64,000 nucleotides of DNA from Closterium sp. Naga37s-1 (GCA_947471745.1 CANJKZ010000826.1:1550001-1614000), one strand, 5' to 3'; positions 11,640-25,000 are shown, counted from the stretch's first letter. The notes: generated from the letters alone by a model not told the origin. A program made the numbers and translations.

Positions 11640-14600
11640 GACGGGGGGCCTAGCCATATCCTCATCAGCACCTCAACTGTACGAAGATTGTAATCGACAT
11701 TGGACTGATGCTTACCTGAGATCGACGCACGACTGGTCGACAGCGCGCCGCTGGCGATACAGGAACACGTGGACCGAGGTCGGATACGATGCGGGGGTAA
11801 CTTCACGCTTACCCACGAAATGCCGGCAACGACCCTTGATGGAACCGACATTTTACTCGGCCGTGATTGGTTGCGACGACACGACCCGCGAATCGACTGG
11901 ACAACGGGTGACTGCACTATGCAAGTGAATGGTAACAACATCCCCCTACCTCGCTGGAGCTCGCATGAGTCAACATCACGATGAAACGCGTCGTAGCGGC
12001 GGTTGACATTCGGGAAGCCCAGGCAACAGATAAGCCGAGTGATTTGCAAAAACTGCTCGTCGACGTACCAGATGACTTGGCAGCACTACTGAAGCAGTAC
12101 AGCGGGTTATTTCCTGAAGACTTACCGGAAGGACTGCCACCTCACCGACCGCACGACACAGGATAGAACTAGAACTGGGGGCACAGCCGACAGTACAGCG
12201 ACAGATCCGACTGACCCAACCCAAACTGGACGAACTGCGGAAGCAGCTAGATTACTTGCTCGAGAAAAATGTTATTCGCCTGAGTTCGTCGCCCTTCACC
12301 ACACCGATACTGTTCTGACCGGAAAAAAAAGTGGGGGATTTTGCATGTGCATAGATTACCGTGCACTAAACAGAGTTACCATCAAGTCCCGTTACCCTAT
12401 CCCGCGAGCCGACGAACTGATAGACCAACTGCGCACAGCCCGAATTTTCTCGAAAATCAATCTTCGAGAGTGGGTTACCACCAGATCCGCGTCAACCACC
12501 CGACTGCCAGAAAACCGCCTTTCGATCATTCAAATACACGGTCATGCCCTTCGGACTGACCAACGCCCCCGCCACTTTCCAAATGACCATGAACGAAGCT
12601 TTTCGCCCACAGTTAGATAAGTGTGTGATCGTATACTTAGACGACATACTGATCTGCAGCCTTGACCGAGCCCAGCACCTGAAGGACATCGAAGCAGTAT
12701 TTAAAATACTTAGTGAGAACCGCCTACTAACCAAAGCCTCTAAAGTGTGAGTTTTTACCAGACGGAATGGAGTTTCTAGGGCACATTATTTCAGCTGACA
12801 GAGTGGAAATAGACCCGAAAACTATGGATATGATTCAAGCATGGCACGCGTCGACAAACCTGACTGAGCTGCAGAGTTTTCTAGGGTTCGTCAACTACGT
12901 GCGACGGTTCGTCCCCGACACGGCGCAGTTGGCTGCCCCGTTGACCGACCTGCTGAGGAAGGGGGTTGAGTACACATGGGGGGAGAAAGAGCAAGCTGCC
13001 TTCTTGGCCCTTAAGAAAATATTGTGCTCGCCGCCCATATTGCACATCATCAACCCACATTGCCCGTTCGAACTGGTCTCCGACGCAAGCAACATCGCTG
13101 TAGGGGCAGTACTGTTGCAGGACTTTGGGAACAGCCTTCAGCCAATCGTGTACGAGTCCCGCAAGTTGTACCCACTCGAACGCAACTACCCGATATACGA
13201 CGGGGAGATGATGGTGATCGTGCACGCGTTCAAAATGTGGCGATGCTACCTCACCGGAGCTGACACGGACAAATCACCGCTCACTACAGTACCTCCGCGC
13301 CCAACCGAACCTCAATCCGTGACAGATGCGCTGGTTGGACTATCTGGAGTCCAACGTCCACTACACCGTCACTTACATAAAAGGAGCATCCAACATCCGT
13401 TGCTCTCACCTGCCCCACTGCCCAACTTCACGCCATCCTACTTGCCCAAACCAACCCACTACTAACAGGCTTATGTACCCACGGATACCGCACCGACCCA
13501 TTTTTCACCACGGGAAATTTGCAGCAGCTAACAAAAAGAAAGGGAGTTTACTACGTAAAAACAGGCACAAACCGCATCTGGGTACCAGCGTATTCATTGC
13601 TACGGGAATTACTACTCCAGGAGGCACACAACGGGGTTACCTCGGGTCACTTCATGGTAGAAAAAATGCGACAGCAACTGCAACGGCCGAAGTTGTTGAC
13701 CGACGTACAGCATCACGTGGGATCATGCCCCACGTTCCAGGTGATGAAGAGCTCGTGCAAGAAAAAGGCGTGTCATTTGCAGCCAATCCCACCGCCCGAG
13801 CGAGCCTGGCAGCAGCTTACCATGGATTTTTTCACGGGGTTATGGTCTCGAGCCTCAGGGGTAACGACGTGGTTATGGTCGTTGTTGATAGACTGACAAA
13901 AATGGCTCACTTCGTTGCGTGCAGAAAATCGATCTCAGCCAAAGAAAGCGCTCACCTATTCATCGCAATCGTCGTTCGACTACACGGGATACCGACCGCA
14001 ATAATCAGCGACCGCGACACGAAGTTTACCAGCAACTTTTGGAAGAACCACTAGGAGCAATTTGGGACCCGGCTATTGTTCAGCTCGTCGTACCACCCCG
14101 AGACCAACGGTCAGACGGGGCGGACGAACCAGACCATGAGCTCCTAATTCGAGCCACGCGTGACGACCCGACAACATGGGAGCAGCAGTTGCTGCTCATC
14201 GAGCTCGCCTACAACAACGCCACGTCAGCGACGACACAGCTGTCCCCATTCTACCTGAAACACATGCAAAATTCTACAATGCCCATGACGCCGAGCCCGG
14301 ACAACAGTTCGTCGAGATTCTGCAAGTTGCCCGAACGCGGGCTGTAAACGCAATTGAAAAAGCCAGCGTGATCGCAACAAGGAACGCTGACCGCCACCGC
14401 CGCCCAGTAACGTACCAGTCAGGGGACTACGTACTGCTCGACACACATAACTTAAGACTGCCCGTCGTACCGAAACTTCGACCGCGCTATTGTGGACTCT
14501 TCCAGATCAGCCACATGATCACCCCAGTTACCGTCCGTTTACTATTGCCGACAGACTGGTACATCAGCCTATCATTCCACGTCAACCTACTTCGCCCATA

Positions 14601-14640
14601 CATCCCAATCACAAGCCAACTGCCACGGTTGGGGGGGTGG
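11640..14640 (+). pseudogene. Gypsy A pol pseudogene (protease-RT-RNase H-integrase)
   Basis: Protease end: ILLGRDWLRRHDPRIDW near 11850. [21 protein letters not shown] at 12349, then [13 protein letters not shown] and the intact catalytic VYLDDIL near 12630. RNase H region: 12767-13260 (FELVSDASNIAVGAVL, ESRKLYPLERNYP). Integrase: zinc-binding part at about 13610-13750 with the last Cys replaced (SCPTFQ), core MDFFTGL at 13823, SDRDTKF near 14005, then NGQTGRTNQ at 14106-14129 where the catalytic Glu is Gly (GGG at 14118-14120). Frameshifts occur near 12320, 12460, 12745, 13860 and 14050. The integrase could not be active even if the frames were whole. Confidence 0.85.
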
Positions 14641-14654
14641 GGGGTGGTGGTTAG

Positions 14655-15847
14655 TGTACGGATTTTTCTCGACATTCCTTACCGCATGCTACAACACCGC
14701 GTACAGCAGCAGCCGTTGTTCGCCCGTTATTGCTAACGGGGCTTCGCCAATATTCGCGCGCACTATTCACCAAACCATGCTCCGCTGGCCCGATCGTGTG
14801 GGCCTACGGTTCAGGACTAGCCCGAACCTCTATGCTAGCGTAGCACTAGCTAGCTCGCATGCACCGCGTTACCATTTGCATGTTCGCACATACCATAATC
14901 CCCTAGATGTAAGACTCCCCCAAAATAGAACACCCCTGTGTAGCTAATTCGGGGGGGGGTGTTTATTAAGCCTCGAAATTATTCTACCCCGAGGGGTGAA
15001 CAATATAAGCCCCCCCTCCTTCCTCTATAGGGGGATTTCCATGTAGATTTGTAATCAACAATTCAAACCGGAACACGTTATGATGCTAATTATACAGTAT
15101 GGGAGTGAATTCGCAGTGTTAGGGGGTGAATCTACTGCGCCAGGGGGCGAATTTGCTGCGTCAGGGGGCGAATTTGCTGCATGGAGGGGGGGGGGGGGGG
15201 GGGAGGAGGGGAGGGAATTGCTGTCAGAGGCAAATGCGTTGTGACTGGTCAAGGGTTTTCCGACAACGCTGTGATTGGTCAAGGGTCATTCGGAGCGAAC
15301 CACGATCCGCTCTCTTGTTGCTCGCCAAAAGCAGACCAGCAAGTTCAGTATTAACAGTTGTGTCCAAAACAATAAAAAAATATGTCATACGAAAACATCC
15401 GGGTAGTATATTAATTTTCCTGTGTTAAAGCCGTTGGCCCAAATTGCACAAGTTATAAAAGGTTGACGGAAAGGAAGTTTTGTTTTTGGGGTGTGGCGAG
15501 AGGTCCAATTTTGTTAAATTCGTTTTCTTCGCAACACACAGCCAAAAACGCGTCTTTCCCCTGGTGGGAGATCGAAAGTCCCAAATTGCAAGTGAACTTC
15601 TTTCAAGTTGACAAGCTCCTCACCATCAAGTTTTAAAAGCTTGACCCACGCGCCTCACAATTTGGGACTCGGGCTTTAAGACCACCCCTTCCCCCCCTCC
15701 CTCCCCCTCCTTTTTTTACAAGGGATCACCCTAGTGTGCTATATCCGGGGGAATATGGTAAGTATTCGCTCATGCCTTCACTCATACTTTGTACTCGTTT
15801 GACAACTCCGAGCAATTCTCGCTACCCGTTTTATTGCACCCGTAACA
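14655..15847 (+). repeat. 3' LTR of gypsy A, interrupted by a MITE
   Basis: 14655-14892 matches the first part of the 5' LTR and 15759-15847 matches the rest. The 866 bp between are foreign. Removing them and one TA restores the LTR junction seen in the 5' copy. Confidence 0.85.
14893..15758. mobile_element. MITE-like DNA element with TA target duplication, 866 bp
   Basis: The insert in the gypsy A 3' LTR has imperfect terminal inverted repeats beginning CCATA(A/T)TCCCC and extending about 19 bp with four mismatches, flanked by TA on both sides (14891-14892, 15759-15760). The undisturbed 5' LTR confirms the empty site. Inside are a short tandem repeat of GGGGGCGAATTTGCTGCG type (15120-15185) and a G homopolymer (15186-15202). 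There is no transposase. TA duplication fits the Tc1/mariner superfamily, but the termini alone do not settle the family. Confidence 0.75.
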
Positions 15848-16068
15848 GGTAATAGGTTTTCTAAAGATTCAGTAAAACAGAGAGTAGACCAGACTGGTTT
15901 ATATTCCCCTCTAGGTTGAACCTCGTTGAACCCCACTTACAACCACCTATGCCTACTCGCGACCTCCCCATCTGCAACTCCAAGAGCGTGCTTCACGCCA
16001 CACCTTGTCGATCGTCCAGGAGCCGCCAGCAGTCAGCCGGCAGCAGTTGAGCAGACGAGGCGGGCGGC
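15848..16068 (+). promoter_or_regulatory. Probable promoter/5' leader of the DEAH helicase gene, with a uORF
   Basis: Only 221 bp separate the gypsy A 3' LTR from the helicase start codon, in the same orientation, so the LTR may supply promoter sequence (inference). A short upstream frame, 15949-16050, runs ATG to TGA over 33 codons and ends 18 bp before the main ATG. If transcribed it would be an upstream ORF able to reduce helicase translation. I see no clear TATA box. Confidence 0.35.
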
Positions 16069-19000
16069 ATGGGGCGGCCGAAGCAGAAGAAGGCGCAGCT
16101 GAAGCGCGCCACGCGGAAACCCAGGTGCGGCAGCGCGGAGCCCCGCGTGCGCGCGGGTTGCGCGGACTCGCCTCGTGTGCCGGGGCGGTAGGGCAGTAGC
16201 GGCGGTAACGGCAGTAGCGGCAGCGGTCGCCTCTTACCTTAAATCTTAAAGTTTTTACTTCAGTAGACCTCGCGAGCGCGACGCGGAAATGCCCTTGCTG
16301 TTCTTCATCCCCCTCGCCTCCTCGTCGCTCGCGCGTTCTTTAAGGTCCCCTTTCCATCTCCCCGCTCCCCCCTCCTCCCACACCTCCTCGTCTCTCCCTC
16401 CCCCCACCCTCTCCCCCCAACCCCCAACCCCCCGGCTCCCCCTTCCCGTTCCGCGCGCATCCGCTATCTCCGCGTACACGGCAGGCGCGGGGCCCACGAA
16501 GGCAATCCGCCGCTGCCGCTGGGCGGGGAGGACGGCAGCGCGGTGGGGGATGACGGCGGCGGCAGCAACGCGCTCGTCATCGCGCCCGCTGCGCCGTGCG
16601 CGCGGGGCAGCCGTTACCACGAGCCCTGCGAGGTGCGCTGGGCGGAGCAGCAGTGCTGCTAGGAGCACCGCGCCAGGGACCTCCTGCGCAGGTGGAAGGT
16701 TTTAGGCAGGCGGATGTTTCGAAACTGGCGGAGAGTTTTAGACATCCGGAGGGTTTTAGGCAGGGAGAGGGTTTTTTGGCAGGCGGAGGGTTTTAGGCAG
16801 GCAGGGGGGTTTCAGCAGGAGGAAGTCTTTTGCAGGAGGGGGAGGTATTATCAGGTGGGTTTTGGGCAGTTTGAGTAAGTGGAATGTATGTCGTTTCGTG
16901 ACAACCATGACCTTTTGAGTGGAAAGCTCTCGGGGTGACTTTATAGTCGATGCAAAAGTCACTTGGTCCTACGGTTTTGTGGGTGAAATGCATGCATGGC
17001 ATGGCACTCCGTGAGTGAGCTCTATGGCCCCACCTTGCATATCACTGTTGCCTTTCTGCATTTCTCCCGCAGCGAGTGGACGGGGTCGAAGCTGAGCTGG
17101 CATCCGGCGCTGACGTGGCTGCTGACGTGGCGCTGGACAACGATGAGCTGGAGCTGGTGGACGACCGCAAGAAGCGGCGCAACAGCAAGCGCGTGCAGCG
17201 CAAGCTGCGCCGCATCCAGGTGACGATTTGTGGGGGAGGAAAAAGGAAAGGGGAGGAGGGGGCTTGGGGGGGGAAGGTGAAGGGGAGGGGGAGGGGGAGG
17301 GGGAAGGGGGAGGGGAAGGTTGGGGGGAAGGTAGGGGGCTGGGGCTGGGGGTCGGGGTGGAGGAGATGGGTTTGTAATTGTCAACGTGCTGTTGGGGGAA
17401 AGTGGGCTGGTTGGTTTGAGAGGTAGGGGAGAGGAAGTGGTGAGAATGTGTGTGAGAGAGGCGCGAGGTGCAGCAGCTGCAGGTGATGGCTGGTGAGGGG
17501 TGGTGAGAGGGGTGGTGAGAGGGGTGGTGAGAGGGGTGGTGAGAGGGTGGTGAGAGGGGTGGTGAGAGGGGTGGTGAGAGGGGTGGTGAGAGGGGTGGTG
17601 AGAGGGGTGGTGAGAGGGGTGGTGAGAGGGGTGGTGAGAGGGGTGGTGAGAGGGGTGGTGAGAGGGGTGGTGAGAGGGGTGGTGAGAGGGGTGGTGAGAG
17701 GGGTGGTGAGAGGGGTGGTGAGAGGGGTGGTGAGAGGGGTGGTGAGAGGGGTGGTGAGAGGGGTGGTGAGAGGGGTGGTGAGAGGGGTGGTGAGAGGGGT
17801 GGTGAGAGGGGTGGTGAGAGGGGTGGTGAGAGGGGTGGTGAGAGGGGTGGTGAGAGGGGTGGTGAGAGGGGTGGTGAGAGGGGTGGTGAGAGGGGTGGTG
17901 AGAGGGGTGGTGAGAGGGGTGGTGAGAGGGGTGGTGAGAGGGGTGGTGAGAGGGGTGGTGAGAGGGGTGGTGAGAGGGGTGGTGAGAGGGGTGGTGAGAG
18001 GGGTGGTGAGAGGGGTGGTGAGAGGGGTGGTGAGAGGGGTGGTGAGAGGGGTGGTGAGAGGGGTGGTGAGAGGGGTGGTGAGAGGGGTGGTGAGAGGGGT
18101 GGTGAGGAGAGGGTGGTGAGAGGGGTGGTGAGAGGGGTGGTGAGAGGGGTGGTGAGAGGGGTGGTGAGAGGGGTGGTGAGAGGGGTGGTGAGAGGGGTGG
18201 TGAGAGGGGTGGTGAGAGGGGTGGTGAGGAATGGTGCATGCAGCCATTCCGTTCATTTAGGAATGCTCTATTTACCACTCAGTGAGTGCATCACTCACTC
18301 GTCCCTCACTGCTGCTGCAGTGAGTGCATCACTCACTCGTCCCTCACTGCTGCTGCAGTGAGTGCATCACTCACTCGTCCCTCACTGCTGCTGCAGTGAG
18401 TGCATCACTCACTCGTCCCTCACTGCTGCTGCAGTGAGTGCATCACTCACTCGTCCCTCACTGCTGCTGCAGTGAGTGCATCACTCACTCGTCCTCACTG
18501 CTGCTGCAGTGAGTGCATCACTCACTCGTCCCTCACTGCTGCTGCAGTGAGTGCATCACTCACTCGTCCCTCACTGCTGCTGCAGTGAGTGCATCACTCA
18601 CTCGTCCCTCACTGCTGCTGCAGTGAGTGCATCACTCACTCGTCCCTCACTGCTGCTGCAGTGAGTGCATCACTCACTCGTCCCTCACTGCTGCTGCAGT
18701 GAGTGCATCACTCACTCGTCCCTCACTGCTGCTGCAGTGAGTGCATCACTCACTCGTCCCTCACTGCTGCTGCAGTGAGTGCATCACTCACTCGTCCCTC
18801 ACTGCTGCTGCAGTGAGTGCATCACTCACTCGTCCCTCACTGCTGCTGCAGTGAGTGCATCACTCACTCGTCCCTCACTGCTGCTGCAGTGAGTGCATCA
18901 CTCACTCGTCCCTCACTGCTGCTGCAGTGAGTGCATCACTCACTCGTCCCTCACTGCTGCTGCAGTGAGTGCATCACTCACTCGTCCCTCACTGCTGCTG

Positions 19001-22000
19001 CAGTGAGTGCATCACTCACTCGTCCCTCACTGCTGCTGCAGTGAGTGCATCACTCACTCGTCCCTCACTGCTGCTGCAGTGAGTGCATCACTCACTCGTC
19101 CCTCACTGCTGCTGCAGTGAGTGCATCACTCACTCGTCCCTCACTGCTGCTGCAGTGAGTGCATCACTCACTCGTCCCTCACTGCTGCTGCAGTGAGTGC
19201 ATCACTCACTCGTCCCTCACTGCTGCTGCAGTGAGTGCATCACTCACTCGTCCCTCACTGCTGCTGCAGTGAGTGCATCACTCACTCGTCCCTCACTGCT
19301 GCTGCAGTGAGTGCATCACTCACTCGTCCCTCACTGCTGCTGCAGTGAGTGCATCACTCACTCGTCCCTCACTGCTGCTGCAGTGAGTGCATCACTCACT
19401 CGTCCCTCACTGCTGCTGCAGTGAGTGCATCACTCACTCGTCCCTCACTGCTGCTGCAGTGAGTGCATCACTCACTCGTCCCTCACTGCTGCTGCAGTGA
19501 GTGCATCACTCACTCGTCCCTCACTGCTGCTGCAGTGAGTGCATCACTCACTCGTCCCTCACTGCTGCTGCAGTGAGTGCATCACTCACTCGTCCCTCAC
19601 TGCTGCTGCAGTGAGTGCATCACTCACTCGTCCCTCACTGCTGCTGCAGTGAGTGCATCACTCACTCGTCCCTCACTGCTGCTGCAGTGAGTGCATCACT
19701 CACTCGTCCCTCACTGCTGCTGCAGTGAGTGCATCACTCACTCGTCCCTCACTGCTGCTGCAGTGAGTGCATCACTCACTCGTCCCTCACTGCTGCTGCA
19801 GTGAGTGCATCACTCACTCGTCCCTCACTGCTGCTGCAGTGAGTGCATCACTCACTCGTCCCTCACTGCTGCTGCAGTGAGTGCATCACTCACTCGTCCC
19901 TCACTGCTGCTGCAGTGAGTGCATCACTCACTCGTCCCTCACTGCTGCTGCAGTGAGTGCATCACTCACTCGTCCCTCACTGCTGCTGCAGTGAGTGCAT
20001 CACTCACTCGTCCCTCACTGCTGCTGCAGTGAGTGCATCACTCACTCGTCCCTCACTGCTGCTGCAGTGAGTGCATCACTCACTCGTCCCTCACTGCTGC
20101 TGCAGTGAGTGCATCACTCACTCGTCCCTCACTGCTGCTGCAGTGAGTGCATCACTCACTCGTCCCTCACTGCTGCTGCAGTGAGTGCATCACTCACTCG
20201 TCCCTCACTGCTGCTGCAGTGAGTGCATCACTCACTCGTCCCTCACTGCTGCTGCAGTGAGTGCATCACTCACTCGTCCCTCACTGCTGCTGCAGTGAGT
20301 GCATCACTCACTCGTCCCTCACTGCTGCTGCAGTGAGTGCATCACTCACTCGTCCCTCACTGCTGCTGCAGTGAGTGCATCACTCACTCGTCCCTCACTG
20401 CTGCTGCAGTGAGTGCATCACTCACTCGTCCCTCACTGCTGCTGCAGTGAGTGCATCACTCACTCGTCCCTCACTGCTGCTGCAGTGAGTGCATCACTCA
20501 CTCGTCCCTCACTGCTGCTGCAGTGAGTGCATCACTCACTCGTCCCTCACTGCTGCTGCAGTGAGTGCATCACTCACTCGTCCCTCACTGCTGCTGCAGT
20601 GAGTGCATCACTCACTCGTCCCTCACTGCTGCTGCAGTGAGTGCATCACTCACTCGTCCCTCACTGCTGCTGCAGTGAGTGCATCACTCACTCGTCCCTC
20701 ACTGCTGCTGCAGTGAGTGCATCACTCACTCGTCCCTCACTGCTGCTGCAGTGAGTGCATCACTCACTCGTCCCTCACTGCTGCTGCAGTGAGTGCATCA
20801 CTCACTCGTCCCTCACTGCTGCTGCAGTGAGTGCATCACTCACTCGTCCCTCACTGCTGCTGCAGTGAGTGCATCACTCACTCGTCCCTCACTGCTGCTG
20901 CAGTGAGTGCATCACTCACTCGTCCCTCACTGCTGCTGCAGTGAGTGCATCACTCACTCGTCCCTCACTGCTGCTGCAGTGAGTGCATCACTCACTCGTC
21001 CCTCACTGCTGCTGCAGTGAGTGCATCACTCACTCGTCCCTCACTGCTGCTGCAGTGAGTGCATCACTCACTCGTCCCTCACTGCTGCTGCAGTGAGTGC
21101 ATCACTCACTCGTCCCTCACTGCTGCTGCAGTGAGTGCATCACTCACTCGTCCCTCACTGCTGCTGCAGTGAGTGCATCACTCACTCGTCCCTCACTGCT
21201 GCTGCAGTGAGTGCATCACTCACTCGTCCCTCACTGCTGCTGCAGTGAGTGCATCACTCACTCGTCCCTCACTGCTGCTGCAGTGAGTGCATCACTCACT
21301 CGTCCCTCACTGCTGCTGCAGTGAGTGCATCACTCACTCGTCCCTCACTGCTGCTGCAGTGAGTGCATCACTCACTCGTCCCTCACTGCTGCTGCAGTGA
21401 GTGCATCACTCACTCGTCCCTCACTGCTGCTGCAGTGAGTGCATCACTCACTCGTCCCTCACTGCTGCTGCAGTGAGTGCATCACTCACTCGTCCCTCAC
21501 TGCTGCTGCAGTGAGTGCATCACTCACTCGTCCCTCACTGCTGCTGCAGTGAGTGCATCACTCACTCGTCCCTCACTGCTGCTGCAGTGAGTGCATCACT
21601 CACTCGTCCCTCACTGCTGCTGCAGTGAGTGCATCACTCACTCGTCCCTCACTGCTGCTGCAGTGAGTGCATCACTCACTCGTCCCTCACTGCTGCTGCA
21701 GTGAGTGCATCACTCACTCGTCCCTCACTGCTGCTGCAGTGAGTGCATCACTCACTCGTCCCTCACTGCTGCTGCAGTGAGTGCATCACTCACTCGTCCC
21801 TCACTGCTGCTGCAGTGAGTGCATCACTCACTCGTCCCTCACTGCTGCTGCAGTGAGTGCATCACTCACTCGTCCCTCACTGCTGCTGCAGTGAGTGCAT
21901 CACTCACTCGTCCCTCACTGCTGCTGCAGTGAGTGCATCACTCACTCGTCCCTCACTGCTGCTGCAGTGAGTGCATCACTCACTCGTCCCTCACTGCTGC

Positions 22001-25000
22001 TGCAGTGAGTGCATCACTCACTCGTCCCTCACTGCTGCTGCAGTGAGTGCATCACTCACTCGTCCCTCACTGCTGCTGCAGTGAGTGCATCACTCACTCG
22101 TCCCTCACTGCTGCTGCAGTGAGTGCATCACTCACTCGTCCCTCACTGCTGCTGCAGTGAGTGCATCACTCACTCGTCCCTCACTGCTGCTGCAGTGAGT
22201 GCATCACTCACTCGTCCCTCACTGCTGCTGCAGTGAGTGCATCACTCACTCGTCCCTCACTGCTGCTGCAGTGAGTGCATCACTCACTCGTCCCTCACTG
22301 CTGCTGCAGTGAGTGCATCACTCACTCGTCCCTCACTGCTGCTGCAGTGAGTGCATCACTCACTCGTCCCTCACTGCTGCTGCAGTGAGTGCATCACTCA
22401 CTCGTCCCTCACTGCTGCTGCAGTGAGTGCATCACTCACTCGTCCCTCACTGCTGCTGCAGTGAGTGCATCACTCACTCGTCCCTCACTGCTGCTGCAGT
22501 GAGTGCATCACTCACTCGTCCCTCACTGCTGCTGCAGTGAGTGCATCACTCACTCGTCCCTCACTGCTGCTGCAGTGAGTGCATCACTCACTCGTCCCTC
22601 ACTGCTGCTGCAGTGAGTGCATCACTCACTCGTCCCTCACTGCTGCTGCAGTGAGTGCATCACTCACTCGTCCCTCACTGCTGCTGCAGTGAGTGCATCA
22701 CTCACTCGTCCCTCACTGCTGCTGCAGTGAGTGCATCACTCACTCGTCCCTCACTGCTGCTGCAGTGAGTGCATCACTCACTCGTCCCTCACTGCTGCTG
22801 CAGTGAGTGCATCACTCACTCGTCCCTCACTGCTGCTGCAGTGAGTGCATCACTCACTCGTCCCTCACTGCTGCTGCAGTGAGTGCATCACTCACTCGTC
22901 CCTCACTGCTGCTGCAGTGAGTGCATCACTCACTCGTCCCTCACTGCTGCTGCAGTGAGTGCATCACTCACTCGTCCCTCACTGCTGCTGCAGTGAGTGC
23001 ATCACTCACTCGTCCCTCACTGCTGCTGCAGTGAGTGCATCACTCACTCGTCCCTCACTGCTGCTGCAGTGAGTGCATCACTCACTCGTCCCTCACTGCT
23101 GCTGCAGTGAGTGCATCACTCACTCGTCCCTCACTGCTGCTGCAGTGAGTGCATCACTCACTCGTCCCTCACTGCTGCTGCAGTGAGTGCATCACTCACT
23201 CGTCCCTCACTGCTGCTGCAGTGAGTGCATCACTCACTCGTCCCTCACTGCTGCTGCAGTGAGTGCATCACTCACTCGTCCCTCACTGCTGCTGCAGTGA
23301 GTGCATCACTCACTCGTCCCTCACTGCTGCTGCAGTGAGTGCATCACTCACTCGTCCCTCACTGCTGCTGCAGTGAGTGCATCACTCACTCGTCCCTCAC
23401 TGCTGCTGCAGTGAGTGCATCACTCACTCGTCCCTCACTGCTGCTGCAGTGAGTGCATCACTCACTCGTCCCTCACTGCTGCTGCAGTGAGTGCATCACT
23501 CACTCGTCCCTCACTGCTGCTGCAGTGAGTGCATCACTCACTCGTCCCTCACTGCTGCTGCAGTGAGTGCATCACTCACTCGTCCCTCACTGCTGCTGCA
23601 GTGAGTGCATCACTCACTCGTCCCTCACTGCTGCTGCAGTGAGTGCATCACTCACTCGTCCCTCACTGCTGCTGCAGTGAGTGCATCACTCACTCGTCCC
23701 TCACTGCTGCTGCAGTGAGTGCATCACTCACTCGTCCCTCACTGCTGCTGCAGTGAGTGCATCACTCACTCGTCCCTCACTGCTGCTGCAGTGAGTGCAT
23801 CACTCACTCGTCCCTCACTGCTGCTGCAGTGAGTGCATCACTCACTCGTCCCTCACTGCTGCTGCAGTGAGTGCATCACTCACTCGTCCCTCACTGCTGC
23901 TGCAGTGAGTGCATCACTCACTCGTCCCTCACTGCTGCTGCAGTGAGTGCATCACTCACTCGTCCCTCACTGCTGCTGCAGTGAGTGCATCACTCACTCG
24001 TCCCTCACTGCTGCTGCAGTGAGTGCATCACTCACTCGTCCCTCACTGCTGCTGCAGTGAGTGCATCACTCACTCGTCCCTCACTGCTGCTGCAGTGAGT
24101 GCATCACTCACTCGTCCCTCACTGCTGCTGCAGTGAGTGCATCACTCACTCGTCCCTCACTGCTGCTGCAGTGAGTGCATCACTCACTCGTCCCTCACTG
24201 CTGCTGCAGTGAGTGCATCACTCACTCGTCCCTCACTGCTGCTGCAGTGAGTGCATCACTCACTCGTCCCTCACTGCTGCTGCAGTGAGTGCATCACTCA
24301 CTCGTCCCTCACTGCTGCTGCAGTGAGTGCATCACTCACTCGTCCCTCACTGCTGCTGCAGTGAGTGCATCACTCACTCGTCCCTCACTGCTGCTGCAGT
24401 GAGTGCATCACTCACTCGTCCCTCACTGCTGCTGCAGTGAGTGCATCACTCACTCGTCCCTCACTGCTGCTGCAGTGAGTGCATCACTCACTCGTCCCTC
24501 ACTGCTGCTGCAGTGAGTGCATCACTCACTCGTCCCTCACTGCTGCTGCAGTGAGTGCATCACTCACTCGTCCCTCACTGCTGCTGCAGTGAGTGCATCA
24601 CTCACTCGTCCCTCACTGCTGCTGCAGTGAGTGCATCACTCACTCGTCCCTCACTGCTGCTGCAGTGAGTGCATCACTCACTCGTCCCTCACTGCTGCTG
24701 CAGTGAGTGCATCACTCACTCGTCCCTCACTGCTGCTGCAGTGAGTGCATCACTCACTCGTCCCTCACTGCTGCTGCAGTGAGTGCATCACTCACTCGTC
24801 CCTCACTGCTGCTGCAGTGAGTGCATCACTCACTCGTCCCTCACTGCTGCTGCAGTGAGTGCATCACTCACTCGTCCCTCACTGCTGCTGCAGTGAGTGC
24901 ATCACTCACTCGTCCCTCACTGCTGCTGCAGTGAGTGCATCACTCACTCGTCCCTCACTGCTGCTGCAGTGAGTGCATCACTCACTCGTCCCTCACTGCT

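Larger units (their letters stand above)
9816..15847 (+). mobile_element. Ty3/gypsy LTR retrotransposon, gypsy A (decayed)
   Basis: The 5' LTR (9816-10132, 317 bp) starts TGTAAGG and ends CGTAACA. The 3' LTR starts at 14655 after a G-rich polypurine tract (about 14630-14653) and ends CGTAACA at 15847, split by a MITE. Interior order is gag, protease, RT, RNase H, integrase, which is the Ty3/gypsy order. The end of integrase has a GPY/F-like module (KLRPRYCGLFQI, then FHVNLLRPY) and no chromodomain after it. Many frameshifts and stops are present, and flanking 5-mers (GATTT left, GGTAA right) no longer match, so it is old. Confidence 0.88.

Noticed and set aside
14655-14892. Chromodomain at the end of gypsy A integrase
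   Set aside because: Sequence after the GPY/F-like module runs directly into the polypurine tract; no chromodomain residues seen.
17022-18278. Long minus-strand frame rich in SHHP / LTTP
   Set aside because: Open only because the 12-bp repeat has no stop in any frame; it crosses exon 3 of the helicase antisense.
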